A stretch of 64,000 nucleotides of DNA, from positions 23,747,233 to 23,811,232 of the forward strand of contig NC_052350.1 of NCBI RefSeq assembly GCF_009727055.1. The letters are read 5' to 3'. Below, piece after piece: positions 24,508 through 36,640 of the stretch; the first letter of the stretch is position 1; the number at the start of each line of letters is the position of its first letter. This DNA is from Benincasa hispida (lineage: Eukaryota > Streptophyta > Magnoliopsida > Cucurbitales > Cucurbitaceae). A program made the translations under genes and the position numbers. The notes beneath the pieces were generated by a model. That model had not been told where the DNA came from. It saw only the letters and a program-made list of their open reading frames with translations, and did not search any database.

Positions 24508-25263
24508 CTAGAATTGTAAATCTATATACTCACCACCTCGATCTAATCGACGTGTTTTAATCTTTTTACTTAATAAGTTCTCAACCTCTACCTTATACTC
24601 TTTAAACTTTTCAAGAGTTTTAGACTTATGATGCATTAAGTAAACATAGCTACATCTTGAACAATCGTCAATAAAACTAATGAAATACTCATATCCTCCT
24701 TGAGTTTTAATACTCATTGGACCATAAAGATCTGAATGTATAAGTTCTAGAGGCTCTTTGGCTCTAAAATTTTTTTCTAAAAAAGAACTTTTAGTCATTT
24801 TTCCTTTAAGACATGATTCATATGGAGGTAAAGAATTGTCTTCTAACTGATTTAGATGTCCATTCTTTATTAATTTCTCAATTCTATTGAGATTTATGTG
24901 TCTAAGTCTTAAGTGCCAAAGATAGGCATTAGGAGAATTTTTTTGTTTCTTATTGTGAGTATCAACTGTTTTAAACATCTCTATATTTAAAATAGATTTT
25001 GTCTCAGTTGGTTTTAACATATACAAGTTATTTTCAAGTCTAGCAGAATATATTTGAACACCTTTTGAACTAATGAGCACTTCATTTATATCAAAATTAA
25101 CTTTTACATATGTTCTAATAAATAGGAGACAAATTAATTTCCTTTCCATCATAGGTACAAAATACACATTTTCTAACAAAATGTATGCTTCTCCAAAAAA
25201 CAACTTGAAATCTCCCACTACTTTAGCCGAAATGACTTCACCTGTTCCCATTTTGAAAGTCAT
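24508..25263 (-). pseudogene. Copia protease end, pre-integrase and integrase core (element A)
   Basis: The longest surviving frame of the element, 251 residues. Residues 1-70 follow the protease; about 110-150 is the pre-integrase HHCC zone (LWHLRLRHINLNRIEKLI), in which one expected Cys before ESC is Tyr, so the zinc site is incomplete. The integrase acids are readable: Asp in LIHSDLYGPM, Asp in FIDDCSRC, Glu in DRGGEY. Integrase joins cDNA to the host chromosome. The frame ends at a stop within the core, so it is not a full enzyme. Confidence 0.88.
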
Positions 25264-25382
25264 CTTGTTTTCTATTAACGGCCTTTAGGAACTAGTTTCC
25301 TGAAAGAAAGTGCAAATATGATGACCGGTGCCTGAATTTAGTATCCAGGTCAAATGAGAACTATCCACTAAGTATGTTTATA

Positions 25383-26230
25383 TTACAAGTAAATCATATT
25401 TACCTTGATTTTCCTTCTTAACCTTCTTTTCTGCAAAAGATATTTTGGATAATTTCGTTTCCAAAGCCCATCCATGTTATAGTGGAAATGTTTTCCTTTC
25501 GCAAATTTTGTCTTGCTCTTTTGAGCAAGAGCCTTCTTCTTCCCTTTTTTTTTTTTCTTTTTCTTCATTTGGATACTTTTATCCTTTGAAGGACTAGACT
25601 TCTTTTCAGAAGGTTTCATACCAAATGTCAATCTTGTGAAACTTCTTTTGGATAACAACATTTGTTTCCCCTTCTTAACTTTTATTTTTCATTAATGATT
25701 GATAAGTCTGGAGTTCATTTAGAAGAGTTGTTAAATTATAACCAATCACAGCGTTTGTGCGAAAAGTTAGGAAGCTTTTTGGAAGAGATTCATGATCATA
25801 CTGACTTGACTTTTCTCGTTTATGACAATGCCATTCGTTTCTGCAACATTGAAGTGGACCATCATGTCCAGGACGTGTTCCATAACACAGGTCCTTTCCT
25901 TCATACGGGTATTGTAAATTTATTTTATAGCATTGTGTCGAACAGATGAGGACAACTGCCCAAATCCCTTATAATGACTCCATGATCTCCTTAGCGATGA
26001 CCATGGATTCATGCTTTTTAGTAAGCACATCAGATATGCTTGCTAAAATATAGGCTATGGATTTTTCATTAGCCCTTACCCATCTGTCATAGGCATCCCA
26101 AACATTTCGGTTTGCATTTAAAATGGGAAGAAGAAGACATACCTCCGTTAAAATGAATCTCAGGTAATCAACAACTAGTATCATATTTATGTTTGATTTC
26201 CAATTTGAATAACCCTCGCCGTTGAACTTA
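25383..26230 (-). pseudogene. Copia gag (element A), zinc knuckle destroyed
   Basis: Two open pieces remain. 26184-25969 gives DYLRFILTEVC...DAYDRWVRANEKSIAYIL, the gag N-terminal (UBN2/DUF4219-like) block also seen in elements B and C. 25661-25383 gives a Lys-rich linker and then HFHYNMDGLWKRNYPKYL, where related elements have a CX2CX4HX4C nucleic-acid knuckle; all four ligand positions differ. Gag packages the element RNA; this copy could not bind zinc normally. Confidence 0.82.
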
Positions 26231-26239
26231 TCGGAAGTA

Positions 26240-27410
26240 AAAGTTGAATTATTGAGTTCGATATTCTGAAACCTAAATAAATTCTATCAGAAAAATGCAT
26301 CTAAATCCAATTTTTTTAGCAAAGACAATAAAGTACCCAAATTTCTTTATTTATTTGCAATGATACTTTAATGAGTCAGAATAGATGCTACCGAGGGGCA
26401 GTCAAATACTCCTTCACTGAAGCAAGACATTCTTGACTAAACACTAATTCCAAAATAACTCTTTATTCTATTAGTTATTTAGTTACTATTTTTGGTCAAG
26501 AACTTGCTAATACTCAGTAACTCTTGTAAGTGTGACTTTTCATTTTCAGATTTCATAGAACGGTATCAACAAGCCCTGAATTGGAAGACAATTTTGAAGA
26601 CGGAACTAAGAAACTCTATTCATTTCCAAAGTTTGAATTGTTCTAAATCTTATGTTACAACCCTCCGAGGGATTGTCACGAAAAGCGACAAGCTAATGCC
26701 GCCTAAAATAACAGCAGGCACAACATAAGAAGATCACGGTTCAAACTCATGGAAAAGACCATAAGGTATGCTGACACATTTCTTACACCCATTTATTGTG
26801 AATGACTTCCCCTATTCACCTTGTTATTGAACCATGCAAACACTTTCTGAATGGAGTAGTTGCAGTAAAAGCGACACAAAGCCAAGCATGGATCTCACAG
26901 CGTGAACTCTTAGGGACGTAAGAGCTAAAAATAATCTATCATATATATTATTATCTCCCATTGAAGTGTTCTGATTATATGAGTAAATTCTTTTACTTAA
27001 GTATATTTTGACTAAAAAACATTCTAAGTCTATGTGGTTTATCCAAGTATAACGTCTATATTTGGATTTTAGCCTTTGATGTCTAAGTGATCAAACCATT
27101 TTATTACCTCACATCACTCACGCATACTCATGAGATCGGGTTATCAATGTTCAATAATTCGGCTATAACCCCCAGGTAGCAGGTGCTCCGTAAACCGTCA
27201 ACTTAAGTATCTCCAATCTTATATAGGATTGTAGATCGATTGAGTTTGTAACCAAAATTTTACAAGATGACGACCTATTTTAACTATTAAAATAAGTTGT
27301 TATTTGTTAATCCTAATTAAACATGCTACTTATCTTTATTATTAATTTTAAATGTCTAACTTATTTTATAACACTTTATAAAAATTTAGACATATTATAA
27401 CATACACCAA
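26240..27410 (-). mobile_element. Untranslated leader of copia element A
   Basis: Reverse complement of the leaders at 27500-28218 (element B) and 28600-29675 (element C). Shared landmarks are aagagttcac (gene-like heading of the second block), the word gacggttta(c/t)g, and tgaggtaataaa. It is non-coding and lies between the lost 5' LTR and gag. No primer-binding site was recognised at its outer end. Confidence 0.75.
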
Positions 27411-28525
27411 GCATTCCACAATTTAATATAACAATTATATTAAATACATGAAATCCTAAATATAAACATATTATAACATATTTTCAATGTACGATACATG
27501 CTTCATACGGTAGAACATTTTAGTGAGAGAAAAATGGTATATAGGATATATTAACTTTTAGCTCTCATATCCCTAAGAGTTCACACGTGAAATCCATGCT
27601 CCCCTTTGTGTCGCCCTGGGTACGGACTCCCTTTCGAAAAACGTTTGCATGGGTCAATACCAAGGTGAATAGAAAAAGTGTTCATAGTAAGTGGGAGAAG
27701 GACGTGTGTCAATGTATCCTACAGTCTCCTCCATTAGGTTGCACCGTGAGACCTATGATCCTCCTGCATGTCATCTTGGAGTGACCATTCTTTCGGAGGG
27801 CTTGATCATAGGATTTAGAACAACACGAACTCCAGTAATTGATAGGGTTCTTAGGTTAATCTTCAACAATTGTCTTTTCTTACGGTAGCTGGGATCCAAA
27901 AATGGTAGGGTCACACTTATGGGATGAATTAAGCTAGTTAATGAATCCTTGGCCGAAAAACGTTAGCAAAGAACTATAGGAAAGTTATTCTAGTATTAGT
28001 AATTAGTTGAGATTGTCTCAAATCAGGAAAAGATAGTTGATCACCCTTCGGTGGTTGTTGCTTTAAACCTTTGAAGTATCGTTGCAAAAACTAAATCAAT
28101 AATTTAATTAAGGTTATTTGATTTTTTTTTATTGAATTGATTAGATAATTGTATTTTGTGTAATGAGTTAAGACAAAGGAAATTAATACGGTCAATAGTT
28201 TATTATTCGTTTTAGCATGTCTTCCACATTAATTTCTTTGCTTAAGAACGAAAAATTAACCGGTGAAAACTATGCGATGTGGAAATCTAACTTGAATATG
28301 ATTCTAGTTATAGATGATCTACGGTTTGTCTTAACAGAGGAATGTCCTCCTATCCTCGCTCGAAATGCATCCAAACATTGAGGGATTCTTATGACCACTA
28401 GAAAAAGGACAATGCATCTCGGATTTGGCACGAGGCCTCATGTAAGTTTATGATGTGCAAATGAAGGAAGGCCAATTAGTGAGAGAACATGTTCTTAACA
28501 TGATTGTCTACTTCAATATCGCAAA
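27411..28525 (+). mobile_element. Copia element B: leader plus gag start, truncated
   Basis: The leader (about 27500-28218) parallels that of element C. Gag starts at ATG 28219 (MSSTLISLLKNEKLTGENY) and reads on through SNLNMILVIDDLRFVLTEECPP before frame breaks; the element stops at about 28525 where a 50-bp inverted LTR scrap follows. All pol is missing. The ORFs at 27587-27784 and 27691-27888 lie in the leader and are not genes. Confidence 0.75.
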
Positions 28526-28529
28526 AATA

Positions 28530-28577
28530 ATGTTTACAAACTATAAGACCCTACGTGATTTAGGGCATCAACCCCAA
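28530..28577 (-). mobile_element. LTR scrap, 48 bp, start of a minus-strand copia LTR
   Basis: The complement begins TGTTGGGGTTGATGCCCTAA, the same start as LTR E. Only the first 50 bases are present between elements B and C, marking a recombination or deletion junction. Confidence 0.7.
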
Positions 28578-29675
28578 CATGATGTATGTTATGGATAATA
28601 TCTAAGTTATCAGTGTTATAAAATGAACTAGAAATTTAAAATCTATAACAAAGATAAATGCATGTTCACTTAGGGTTGACAAATGACAACTTGTTTTAAT
28701 AGTTAAAATAGATCATTATTTTGTAAAACTTCGGTTACAAACTCACCCGACAAGATCCTGTCTAAGGCTGGAGGTACTTAAATTGACGGTTTATGAAACA
28801 ACTACTGCCTGGGGATCGAGTCAATTCTTGAGTTTGGTTAACCTGGTTTTATGAACATGTGTGAGCAACGTGAGGTAATAAATAGTTTATCGTTTAGACA
28901 TTGTAGATTAAATCCAGTCTAAAAGTTATATTCAGATCAATACCTAGACTTAAGTTGTACTTAATTAGCCAAAATATACCTAAGGAAAAGTTTACACACA
29001 CCATCTAGAACACTTCAGCAGGAGAAAAATAGTTTTTAGCTCTCACTTCCCTAAGAGTTCACACCGTGAGATTCATGCCTGACTTCGTGTCATTCTAGGT
29101 ATGACCACTATTCGAAAAGTGTTTGCATGGGTCAATAGTAAGGTGAATAGGGGAAGTTGTTCATAGTAAGTGGGAGAAGGAAGTGTGTCAACACATTCTA
29201 TAGTCTCCTCCATTAGGTTGCAGCGTGAGATTCCCATGTTTCGCCTGCATGTTGTTTTAGCGCGACCACCCATTCAGAGGGTTGTGACTTGGGATCATTA
29301 CAATGAAAACTCCAGAAATGGGTAGGGTCTCTTAGGTCCGTCTTCAGCATTTTCTGCCACTTAATAGCTTGTCAATAACGATCTCTGAGATCTGAAAATG
29401 GCGGGTTATACTTACAAGAATTACTTAGCGTTAGTAAGTTCTTGACCAAAAAGCGACAACAGTATGCTATAGGAATAAGAGTTATTCTGCTATTAGTATT
29501 TAGTCAAGAATGTCTTGGTTCAGTGAAGGAGTAATTGATTGCTCCTCTATAGTCATTATTTTGACTCACTAAAGTATTGCTGCAAATTAATGAGATATAG
29601 ATACCTTGTTATTTTTGCTAAAATTTGATTGGATTTAAAAGCTTTTCACTAATAGAACTTGTTTACTTTTTCAAC

Positions 29676-30180
29676 ATGTCTAACTCAATCATTCAACTAC
29701 TCATTTCTTATAAATTAAACAGAAATGACTATGTAACTTGGAAATTTGAAGACGATACTAGTGATCTATGATCTTAAGTTCGTTTTAAAAGAGGAATGTC
29801 CTCTGACTCCTAGCTTGTTAGCAAACCGAAATGATCAGGATGCCTGTGACAGATGGGTTAGGGCAAATGAAAAAGCCCGAGCCTATATCTTAGCAAGCAT
29901 ATTAGATGTTTTAACTCAGAAATATGAGAGCATGGTCACTACTAAGGGGATCATGGATTCGTTGCAGGTAGTATTTGGACAACCGTCCTCATCTATCAGG
30001 CATGATACTCTCAAGGAGGTTCACAACAATCGCATATAGGAAGGAATCTTTGTTACAAAATATGTTCTAGATATAAGGGTAGATATAAATAGTGTTGTCA
30101 TAGATAAGAAAGCTGAGAAAGCAAAACAAGATAAATATGATTTACTCGTTGTCGAAACATGTTTAGTAGAGAATGATACA
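29676..30180 (+). pseudogene. Copia gag (element C)
   Basis: Starts MSNSIIQLLISYKLNRNDYVTW at 29676, then a frameshift leads into the 97-aa frame from 29746 with LKFVLKEECP and DACDRWVRANEKARAYILAS, the same block as in element A. No intact zinc knuckle is visible before the protease. Confidence 0.78.
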
Positions 30181-30603
30181 TTGACCTAGATACTAGATTT
30201 ATGGGCCACTAATCATATTTGTACTTATGCTCAAGAAACTAGTTCCTGGAGGCAGCTTGTAAAAGGCGAGACAACCTTCAAAGTTGGAACAAGAGAGGTT
30301 GTTTCAGCTAAAGCAATGAGAGACTTGAAGTTATTGTTTAGAGATAGATTCATTTTACTTGAAAATGTATTTTATGTTCCTAGTATGAGAAGGAATTTAA
30401 TATTTATCTCTTGTTTGTTAAAACAATTGAAAGTACCTTTTGAAATAAATGAAGTGTTTATTACTTCAAAGGGTATTCAAATCTGTTTTGCAAAATTAGA
30501 AAACAACTTATACATGTTAAAACCAACCGAGGCTAAAGCTATTTTGAATACTAAGATTTTAAAACAGTTGAGACTCAGAATAAAAGGTAAAAGTTTCTCA
30601 TAA
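30181..30603 (+). pseudogene. Copia protease and pre-integrase segment (element C)
   Basis: Near 30190 the frame reads ILDLWATNHICTY. In related elements this is the aspartic protease site DSGATNH; Ser-Gly has become Leu-Trp, so the catalytic turn is lost. The following open stretch (30316-30603) matches the start of the element A pol frame: RDLKLLFRDRFILLENVFYVP and KGIQICFAKLENNLYML. Confidence 0.8.
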
Positions 30604-31390
30604 TGCCTATCTTTGACACTTGAGACTTGGACACATTAATCTCAATAGGATCGAGAGATTGGTCAAGAGTGGACTCCTAAGTCAGTTAGAAGATAACTTT
30701 TTATCTCCATGTGAATTCTGTCTTTAGGGTAAGATGACCAAAAAATATTTTTCAGGAAAAGGTCTTAAAGCCAAAAAGCCCTTAGAATTCATGCATTCAA
30801 ACCTCTGTGGTCCCATAAATATCAAAGCATGATGAGGGTATGAATATTTCATCAGTTTTATTGATGATTATTCACGGTATGGCTATGTTTACCTAATATA
30901 TCATAAGTCTGAAACACTTGAAAATTTCAAGGAATATAAGGTTGAGGTTGAGAACCTATTAGGTAAAACGATTAAAACACTTCAATTAGATTGAGGTGGT
31001 GAGTATATGAACTTGAATTTTAAAGATAGAACATGGAATACAATCACAACTCAATGCACCCAGTACACCCCATCAGAATGGTGTATCAGAAAGGAGAAAT
31101 AGAACCCTGTTAGACATGGTTCGTTCAATGATGAGTTATGCTCAGTTGCCTAATTCGTTTTGAGAATATGCAGTAGAGGTCGTAGTATACATTTTGAACA
31201 TGGTTCCATCAAAAAGTGTTTCTGAAACATCTTATGAGTTATGGAGAAGGCGTAAAGGCAGTTTACGTCACTTCAGGATTTGGGGATGCTCGACACATGT
31301 GTTGGTGCAAAATCCAAAAAAGTTGGAAAATCGTTCAAAATTATGCCTATTCGTAGGATACCCCAAAGAGAAGAAAGGTGGTTAGTTTTA
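30604..31390 (+). pseudogene. Copia integrase (element C), multiple stops
   Basis: Readable pieces: RLGHINLNRIERLVKSG, then a stop replaces a residue just before GKMTKK, then GYEYFISFIDDYSRYGYVYL, and a stop in LD.GGEYMNL at the last catalytic block. The tail LCLFVGYPKEKKGG (near 31370) matches element A. Confidence 0.8.
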
Positions 31391-31739
31391 TAATCCTCAA
31401 GATGATAAAGTATTTGTATTAGTAAACACTACATTCTCGAGGAAGACCATATGAGAGATCATCAATCTCGCAGTAAGCTAGTATTGAATGAAATTTCCAA
31501 AGAAGCTACAAATTAACCAATAAAAGTTGTTGATCAGGCCGGTCCTTCTAAAATATTTGTTGATGGAGCAGGTACTTTTGGTCAGTCATATCCTTCTTAA
31601 GAGTTGAGCCTCGACGTAGTGAGAGGGTTGTTCAATAGCCTGACCGTTACATGAGTTTAATAGAAACTCAGGTTTTCATACTTGATGATGGCATTGAGGA
31701 TCCATTGACCTTTAAATAGGCAATGGAAGATGTAGATCG

Positions 31740-32745
31740 AGACTAGTGGATCAAAGCCCAATTTGGTTTGGGAACTTATAGATAAGCCAAATGGGGTAAA
31801 ACCTATTAGTTGTAAATGGATGTACAAGAGGAAACAAGACCAACCCGATAAAGTATAGACCTTGAATGCTCGACTAGTAGAAAAAAGTTATGCCCAAAAA
31901 GAGGGGGTGGACTATGAAGAAACATTCTCTCCTATTGCGAAACATTCTTTCCTATCGCCATGATAAAGTCGATTAGAATACTCTTGTCCATAGTCACTTT
32001 TTATGATTATGAGATACGGCAAATGGATGTCAAGATAACCTTTTCTGAATGACAATCTTGATAAGTGTATCTATATAACTTACCAGAGGGGTTCATTGAA
32101 TAGGGTCAAGAGCAAAAGGTTTGCAAGCTAAAACGATCCATTTATGGGATGAAACAAACATCTAGATCCTGGAATATAAGATTTGACACTGCGATCAAAT
32201 CTTATGACTTTAAATAGAATGTTGACGAACCTTATGTCTACAAGAAGATTATCAACATAACTATATCATTCTTAATATTGTATATTGATGACATCCTACT
32301 CATTGAGAATGATATACGATACCTGACTAACGTCAAGCAGTGGCTAGCAATGCAATTCCAAATGAAAGATTTGGGAGAAGCTTAGATTGTTCTTGGAATC
32401 CAAATTGTTCGGAATCGCAAGAACAAAATGTTAGCCTTGTCTCAAGAATCCTATATAGACAAAATGTTGTTTAGATATAAGATGTAGAATTCTAAAAGGG
32501 ATTCATTACCTTTTAGGCATGAAATTCATATGTCAAAGGAACAGTGTCTTAAGATACCTCAAGAAGTTGAGGATATGAAACGTATTCCTTATGCATCAGC
32601 AGTTGGTAGTCTAATGTATGCCATGTTATGTACACGACCTAACTTATGATATATAGTGGGAATTGTTAGTAGGTTTCCGTACAATCCAGGTTATGATCAA
32701 TGGATTGCCATTAAAAATATCCAAGTGAGGTTATTCAGTAAAAAA
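31740..32745 (+). pseudogene. Copia reverse transcriptase (element C)
   Basis: Segments include KPISCKWMYKRK (near 31800), GVDYEETFSPI, RQMDVKI and, at about 32275-32295, ILYIDDILLIEN: the catalytic pair of Asp is kept, unlike element A. A locally duplicated phrase aaacattctctcctat / aaacattctttcctat near 31920-31950 breaks the frame. The region ends at YNPGYDQWIAIKNI where the rest of RT/RNase H is lost. Confidence 0.82.
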
Positions 32746-32764
32746 TATTATTAAATATGTGAAT

Positions 32765-33478
32765 TACACCTTTTAACCTTAAATCCCATAAATGAAGAAT
32801 CCCTGGCTATAACATGAATATTTGAACTTTATGTAGAGACATAAAAGTGGATTAAGTTCGATTAATAGCCAAAACGATATATAGTATAAGAATAAGGTTG
32901 GGTACCTTAACCTGAGGACACTATGGATGCAACCCACTTTATATTTGATATAGACGATGTGATCTTGAATCATTCATACGGAGACATGTAAGTGGAGGCG
33001 TCATATGCATTGAGTTTGCATAAGATCGGGCCATGAAATAATCACTTTTACTTTATAACGTTGTTCACTGATAAGACTGACTATTTCAATTCGATGACCT
33101 AGATAACTTGATCTTAATCTTGAGCTAACTAAAAAATAATTTTTATTCAGGATTATTTTTAATCTGCATGGGTGAGAATGGCTTAACATCGTTGATTTAA
33201 TATGCCTTCCATTTTAGGGATAATATTGGGTAAATGGCTGGGGATATAATCTTGCAAGATGAAATTCACTCCTACTTGATGTAGGAATAGTAGATAGGTT
33301 ATTCTCTTAAATGCTAGCTCCAGATCTTGAACAAAGAGCCCCACCCTCTCATTAACCTGAGAGAAACTCAATTTGGTGGTTGGACCACAAGCCAATTATT
33401 CATTGAAGGATCAGTGGGACTTAAGAAGTAAGATATAATTACAGGGTAAAACGATAATATTGACCCATATGTAATTAC
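32765..33478 (+). mobile_element. LTR C, left part (interrupted by LTR G)
   Basis: Carries U3 phrases shared with LTR A in reverse: ggctataacatgaatattt and tttatgtagagacataa. It runs up to gtaattac at 33478 and resumes after the solo LTR at 35496. Confidence 0.78.
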
Positions 33479-35490
33479 TGAAGGAAATCAAACATGAGGA
33501 TTTTCATGAGCAGTGGAAGGGATCGTTCTAAATTCCATTCAAATTGAGCACAAACAAATACAGTCTAAAAATGGAAACTAATAGATCATGCACAATTAGA
33601 AATTATAGCATGCTATACGATGATACAAAGAATAGAGGATGCATACATTTGAAGAACCATTCTTCACGAATCCCACAATCAATCTCCAAGCGTCCAAGAA
33701 TAGTATACTCAAATGCAACGACCGTACAGCCAACGAACACGAACACAACGAACGACTAACATCTTCTCAAACCCAATCGAGTCTAACTTGATCCACGAAC
33801 TGAGTGAGGACACCACCATAATGGTTACCTTGGTATTCTCGATGTGAGAATCCAAGAGTTGTGGGCTCTATCTGATCTTGGCTTGAGGAAGAGACTGGAT
33901 GTCTACGATCGTGTAGATGATTGAGCAAGTGAGAGATAATACACTGTCTATCATATTGACGATGTGCTTGATCATTTAGTAAATGATAGCCTATCGTATA
34001 GACTAAGCCACTCGATTGTGTAGCTACAATCAGCTGAATGACTATTGTATAATCAACTCTACATGATCGTTTAGTCTCTGAACAGCTATCGCTCCGTGAA
34101 ACTCTTTCAGTTGATAGTTTGTCTCCGTGAGTTCTTTCCGAATGAAGTAACTTCTAATTTTAGGAAAATCATTTTCCTTTTATCTCATAGTTACTATAAA
34201 ACCACCAATAACCTCCCAATCAATTTTTTATTAGAGAAAAATAATTAATTATCATATAATTAATATATTATAAATAAATATGATAACCAACTTACCATAT
34301 TATATTTACAACCTATAGTTTTAATATTTCATCTTATGAAACATACAAATCATAGTTCCTTTTCTATTTTATGGTACTTAATGTAAATCATATTTACATT
34401 AAGTTTTCCACTTGATGTATTAAATAACTGACTAAACTCTTTAGTCACAGGATCCACCATCCGTTAACTATCAGGTACTCCACTAAAGATCGACAGTTGC
34501 ACTCTTCCCACTACAAATATATTTCTGTGTCCATATCAACCAATCAACAATGCGAGAACCTTTCACAGATTACTTGTAAGTACAACCGAGCCAATTTATC
34601 GTTTTGCCCCTATAGTTACATCTAACTCCTTAAGTACCACTGATTCCTCTAATGAATAATAAGTCATAGTCCTACTATGACTGGGTCCTCTCTTTGAAAA
34701 AGATGATGTGGCCACTATGTTCAAGACCTAGAATCAGCCCTTAAAGGAGTAATCTATCTACTTACCCTTGCTTCGAGGAATGAGTGAATTCCATCTTGTG
34801 TAACTGAGTTCTCAGCTCCTCAATTAGACAAATCCCCAGAAAGGTAGGCTTGTTGAGTTGACAATCTGGTCACTCTCACCCATACTAATCAAAGGACCGC
34901 CCACATAAACATGAGTTCCCAAAACACTCAGGATTAAGGTCATGTCACCTACAATCGTTTTAGTGAGATGTAAGTCTCAATTATCAACAGTATTATATAA
35001 AGAGACTAATCAACTCGTGGTCCGGTCTTATACAAACTCTTTATATAGAATACCCCCGCTCGCATGTCTCCACATGAATGGTCAGGATCAGACCATCTGT
35101 AGTACTTCACAACACTTGTAAACCTCTACAAAACGGGTCATATCTGTAGTGTCACCAGGATAAGGTATTTCTCCTTAATCCGTATACTACAGACCTTTTA
35201 GGTTATTACTTAAGGCATGATCCACTTATATATCTCATATACATGCTTAAGTTTACATAAAATAACCACGGATCTTTATTTATTGGATATGCGTGAATGA
35301 AAATAAAATAACTATATTTTATTAATAATAATGTGTACAAAGTTTACAAATTACGAGACTTTGGAAGAATTAGGACACCAATCCCAACAATCTCCCACTT
35401 GTCCTAATGCCTCGGGAGACTAATGTACAATACATGGAAAAAAAAGCACAATATACAATAAACTAGGGCATACTCTATATCCCAGTATCA
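33479..35490 (-). mobile_element. Solo copia LTR G with 5-bp target duplication
   Basis: A 2012-bp minus-strand LTR that starts TGATACTGGG (complement ending at 35490) and ends TTTCCTTCA (complement of tgaaggaaa at 33479). A perfect 5-bp duplication ATTAC flanks it (33474-33478 and 35491-35495), and removing one copy plus the insert gives a continuous LTR C. Within it, about 100 bp from the start, lies aagtgggagat followed by TGTTGGGATTGG, i.e. a second LTR-start-like junction. No coding; frame 33544-33759 is LTR. Confidence 0.85.
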
Positions 35491-35495
35491 ATTAC

Positions 35496-36613
35496 GAACA
35501 ATCTATGAAGGATCGACTTACTAGTTATGGTAACTAAGTGGACTGAAAGATATCTACAGTGAGGAAAGTGCAGCTACTGGGCTTTAGTGTAGTGTCTGGT
35601 AGTTAACGAATGTTGATTAATTAGGTTAAAGAGTTTAGCCGATTAATTTTGGATCGTTAAAGCTCATGATCTATAGATCCATTAGGTTCCCTTGCTAGCT
35701 CATTTTAGACTAAACCTCAGGGTAGTGTGATGAGAGAATTTGAAACGTTCAAATTCAGTTTTTGGAATTATCGTTAATTATATGCGATATAATTGACATA
35801 TTTATATAGTTTAATTGTTGAATTAAATAAAATTGGAGAGTTGTAAATATTTAAATTTGATTTAAATAATGTACACATGAATGAGGATTCACGTTTAAGA
35901 TTGGTGCTTTATTAATTTAATATTTGATATTAAATTAATTTTATTAAGTTGTTTATTAATTATTATAATTATTTTTTAAAAAATTAAATTTTAATTAAGA
36001 AATGAATTTTATTTAAAATTAATTATTTGAATTGATTTTATTTAAAATTAAATTTCATTTTAATTTGGATTTGTGAAATTCTATTTTAAAAATGAAATTA
36101 GGGTTAAAGTGGGATTTTCCCACTTTCTCCACTATTTATAAACACCTATTCTTCCACTTCAATTTTTGGTGATTTGGTGTCAACATTTCATGCAATTTGA
36201 TTGCATGAATATCTTCTTTAAATAAAATAAAATATGGCTGAAAAAAAGTTCATACAAGTTGATTATTTGAAGAGAATTTGTTCTCTTAAAAGAATTAAGC
36301 TCTAAACTCTCCTAAACTCAAAATTCCCTTTAATTTCATCACAATTCGGATCCCACAACCCGATCTAAGGTTGGAAAATAGCGGGGAAGGCTCTAGCAGT
36401 GGTTCACGAACTGTTCGGGATCATAAGTATTGAAGAGATTGGATCAATTTGGAGGTTCTTCAAAGGTTGTCTCTCAAAACCCTATTTCTCCAAGTTTTGA
36501 TCATGTATGTTTTAATCCGAAAATTAATGTAGTTAGAGTGCTTAGAATCTTGATTGTTTCCGCACGTGCATTGTAGACTCTTCCAGGTTTTTGTGTTATT
36601 CTATTCTGTATCA
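35496..36613 (+). mobile_element. LTR C, right part
   Basis: Continues LTR C from gaacaatctatg; TATA-like ctatttataaacacc near 36129-36145; the end reads ttctattctgtatca at about 36613. Its 3' half is close to the fragment at 1-600 and to the end of LTR A (attaatgtag(t)tagagtgcttaga). Confidence 0.75.
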
Positions 36614-36640
36614 AATACATAATTAAAAGAGAAAGTTACG

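Larger units (their letters stand above)
20291..27410 (-). mobile_element. Ty1/copia retrotransposon A, decayed, lacking its 5' LTR
   Basis: Reading down the minus strand: untranslated leader (about 27410-26240), gag (about 26230-25380), protease/integrase (25263-24508 and on), integrase-RT linker (24227-23925), reverse transcriptase (about 23900-22900), RNase H (22611-22373), polypurine tract, then the 3' LTR. Domain order gag-PR-IN-RT-RH defines Ty1/copia. Every domain has stops, frameshifts or lost catalytic residues, so it is immobile. The leader meets the leader of element B head to head at about 27410. Confidence 0.85.
28578..36613 (+). mobile_element. Ty1/copia retrotransposon C with 3' LTR, 5' LTR absent
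   Basis: Plus-strand order: leader (28600-29675), gag (29676-about 30180), protease (about 30190), integrase (about 30600-31390), reverse transcriptase (about 31740-32740), then LTR (32765-33478 and 35496-36613) interrupted by solo LTR G. RNase H, the polypurine tract and the first part of the LTR are missing across about 32740-32765. Numerous stops show it is dead. Similar to element A in order and sequence, but not a copy of it. Confidence 0.83.

Noticed and set aside
25662..25949. 95-aa plus-strand frame
   Set aside because: Antisense to the gag region of copia element A.
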